Shown piece after piece: positions 5,809 through 6,008 of a stretch of 6,008 nt of DNA. The notes under the pieces are model-generated. The model saw only the letters and a list, made by a program, of their open reading frames with translations, did not search any database and was not told where the DNA came from. The position numbers were made by a program, and so were the translations under genes. How positions within the stretch are numbered: the stretch's first letter is position 1; each line of letters opens with the position of its first letter. The stretch lies in the NCBI GenBank assembly GCA_018901625.1, contig JAHIEM010000075.1, positions 1-6,008 on the forward strand, written 5' to 3'. The stretch is from Nanobdellota archaeon. Lineage in GTDB: Archaea; Nanobdellota; Nanobdellia; Pacearchaeales; GW2011-AR1.

Positions 5809-5816
5809 TTTATAAA
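5809..5816 (+). promoter_or_regulatory. TATA box of the 3'-terminal partial gene
   Basis: TTTATAAA, preceded by purine-rich GTAGAAACA (5800-5808) that could be a BRE. It predicts transcription from about 5837, leaving a leader of about 37 nt before ATG 5874. Unlike the leaderless genes elsewhere in the window, this mRNA would have an untranslated region. Confidence 0.6.
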
Positions 5817-5833
5817 CAATGATACCTTATAGA

Positions 5834-5845
5834 TATCAATTGATA
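5834..5845. promoter_or_regulatory. Perfect 12-bp palindrome at the predicted transcription start
   Basis: TATCAATTGATA is fully self-complementary and spans the transcription start predicted from the TATA box at 5809-5816. Half sites TATCA/TGATA recall those of the Thermococcales glycolytic motif bound by TrmBL1 (TATCAC-N5-GTGATA), but the spacing differs. Being right after a TrmB-like gene, it is a candidate target of that regulator. GATACCTTAT (5821-5830) is partly echoed by GATACTTAT (5842-5850). Confidence 0.4.
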
Positions 5846-5848
5846 CTT

Positions 5849-5869
5849 ATGCCTGAGGAGGAAAAATAA
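5849..5869 (+). promoter_or_regulatory. Leader mini-ORF (MPEEEK) containing the Shine-Dalgarno sequence
   Basis: ATG at 5849 opens a six-codon frame ending in TAA at 5867-5869, four nt before the ATG of the next gene. Its GAG GAG G codons (5855-5861) form GAGGAGG, the strongest Shine-Dalgarno-like sequence near any start in the window, 12 nt before ATG 5874. Whether the mini-ORF is translated is unknown; the Shine-Dalgarno role is the more secure reading. Confidence 0.4.
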
Positions 5870-5873
5870 ACAG

Positions 5874-6008
5874 ATGACTGCTAAATTAGAGTTTAATGAT
5901 ACAGAGATGATAGAAAAAACAGGAAGAAAAGTAAAAAGATACCCTAATCTTAGCACCGTGCTTATGGTGGAAGATTTTTTGCGAAAACATAGAGATTTGC
6001 CTATGAAA
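5874..6008 (+). CDS. Partial hypothetical protein (N-terminal 45 residues)
   Basis: An open frame from ATG 5874 to the window end encodes MTAKLEFNDTEMIEKTGRKV, then KRYPNLSTVLMVEDFLRKHR and DLPMK. The YPNLSTVLMVEDFLRKH stretch resembles, from memory, the start of small winged-helix-like proteins frequent in DPANN archaea (YPTLxTVLMVExFI type, followed by a KKxLWxxLP segment); the part that would confirm this lies outside the window, so no function is assigned. A GAGGAGG ribosome binding site 12 nt upstream and a TATA box at 5809-5816 support expression with a short leader. It follows the TrmB-like gene on the same strand after 76 nt, with its own promoter and a palindrome that could be an operator. 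Confidence 0.7.
   Translation, partial: MTAKLEFNDTEMIEKTGRKVKRYPNLSTVLMVEDFLRKHRDLPMK

Noticed and set aside
1..6008. tRNA, rRNA, CRISPR repeats or insertion sequences
   Set aside because: No cloverleaf-like conserved arms, regularly spaced repeats, transposase motifs or flanking terminal repeats were seen on reading both strands.

Overview
The window looks like a piece of an AT-rich archaeal chromosome. The evidence is an archaeal-type nascent polypeptide-associated complex (NAC) protein with a UBA tail, a Sec61-beta/SecG translocon subunit, a valyl-tRNA synthetase of archaeal type, a TrmB-family regulator, and TATA boxes (TTTAAATA or TTATAAA) placed about 25 nt before start codons. Very short intergenic gaps, a short ValRS and a cysteine-free endonuclease III suggest a small-genome DPANN-like lineage (Woesearchaeota/Pacearchaeota type). 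That lineage placement is inference.

Layout. Positions 1-76 (-) hold the 5' end of a helical hypothetical protein. It is divergent from a small unknown gene at 167-475 (+), which has its own leaderless promoter. Three minus-strand genes follow: nac (797-477), the Sec61-beta gene (1121-930) and an endonuclease III gene (1768-1160). Each has its own TATA-like element, so they look like three single-gene units, not one operon. The endonuclease III gene and valS (1817-4225, +) diverge from a 48-bp gap. Its exact centre is a palindromic TTTAAA that lies 24.5 nt from both start codons, which suggests one TATA box serving both directions. valS converges on a class I methyltransferase gene (4969-4277, -). 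The methyltransferase gene is divergent from a TrmB-like regulator gene (about 5054-5797, +) that has a strong palindrome over its predicted transcription start. After a promoter with a second palindrome and a six-codon mini-ORF, a plus-strand gene (5874 on) runs off the window.

Functionally, the centre is housekeeping: chaperoning and targeting of nascent chains (NAC), membrane insertion (Sec61-beta), tRNA charging (ValRS) and base-excision repair (endonuclease III). The right end is more accessory: an orphan methyltransferase, a ligand-sensing transcription factor and an unknown gene. No RNA gene, CRISPR array, insertion sequence or clearly new multi-gene system was seen. No stretch over 300 bases lacks a gene. 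The most unusual items are the symmetric shared TATA box, a hairpin-forming insertion inside valS, an endonuclease III without any cysteine, the regulator's putative operator, and the mini-ORF carrying a Shine-Dalgarno sequence.
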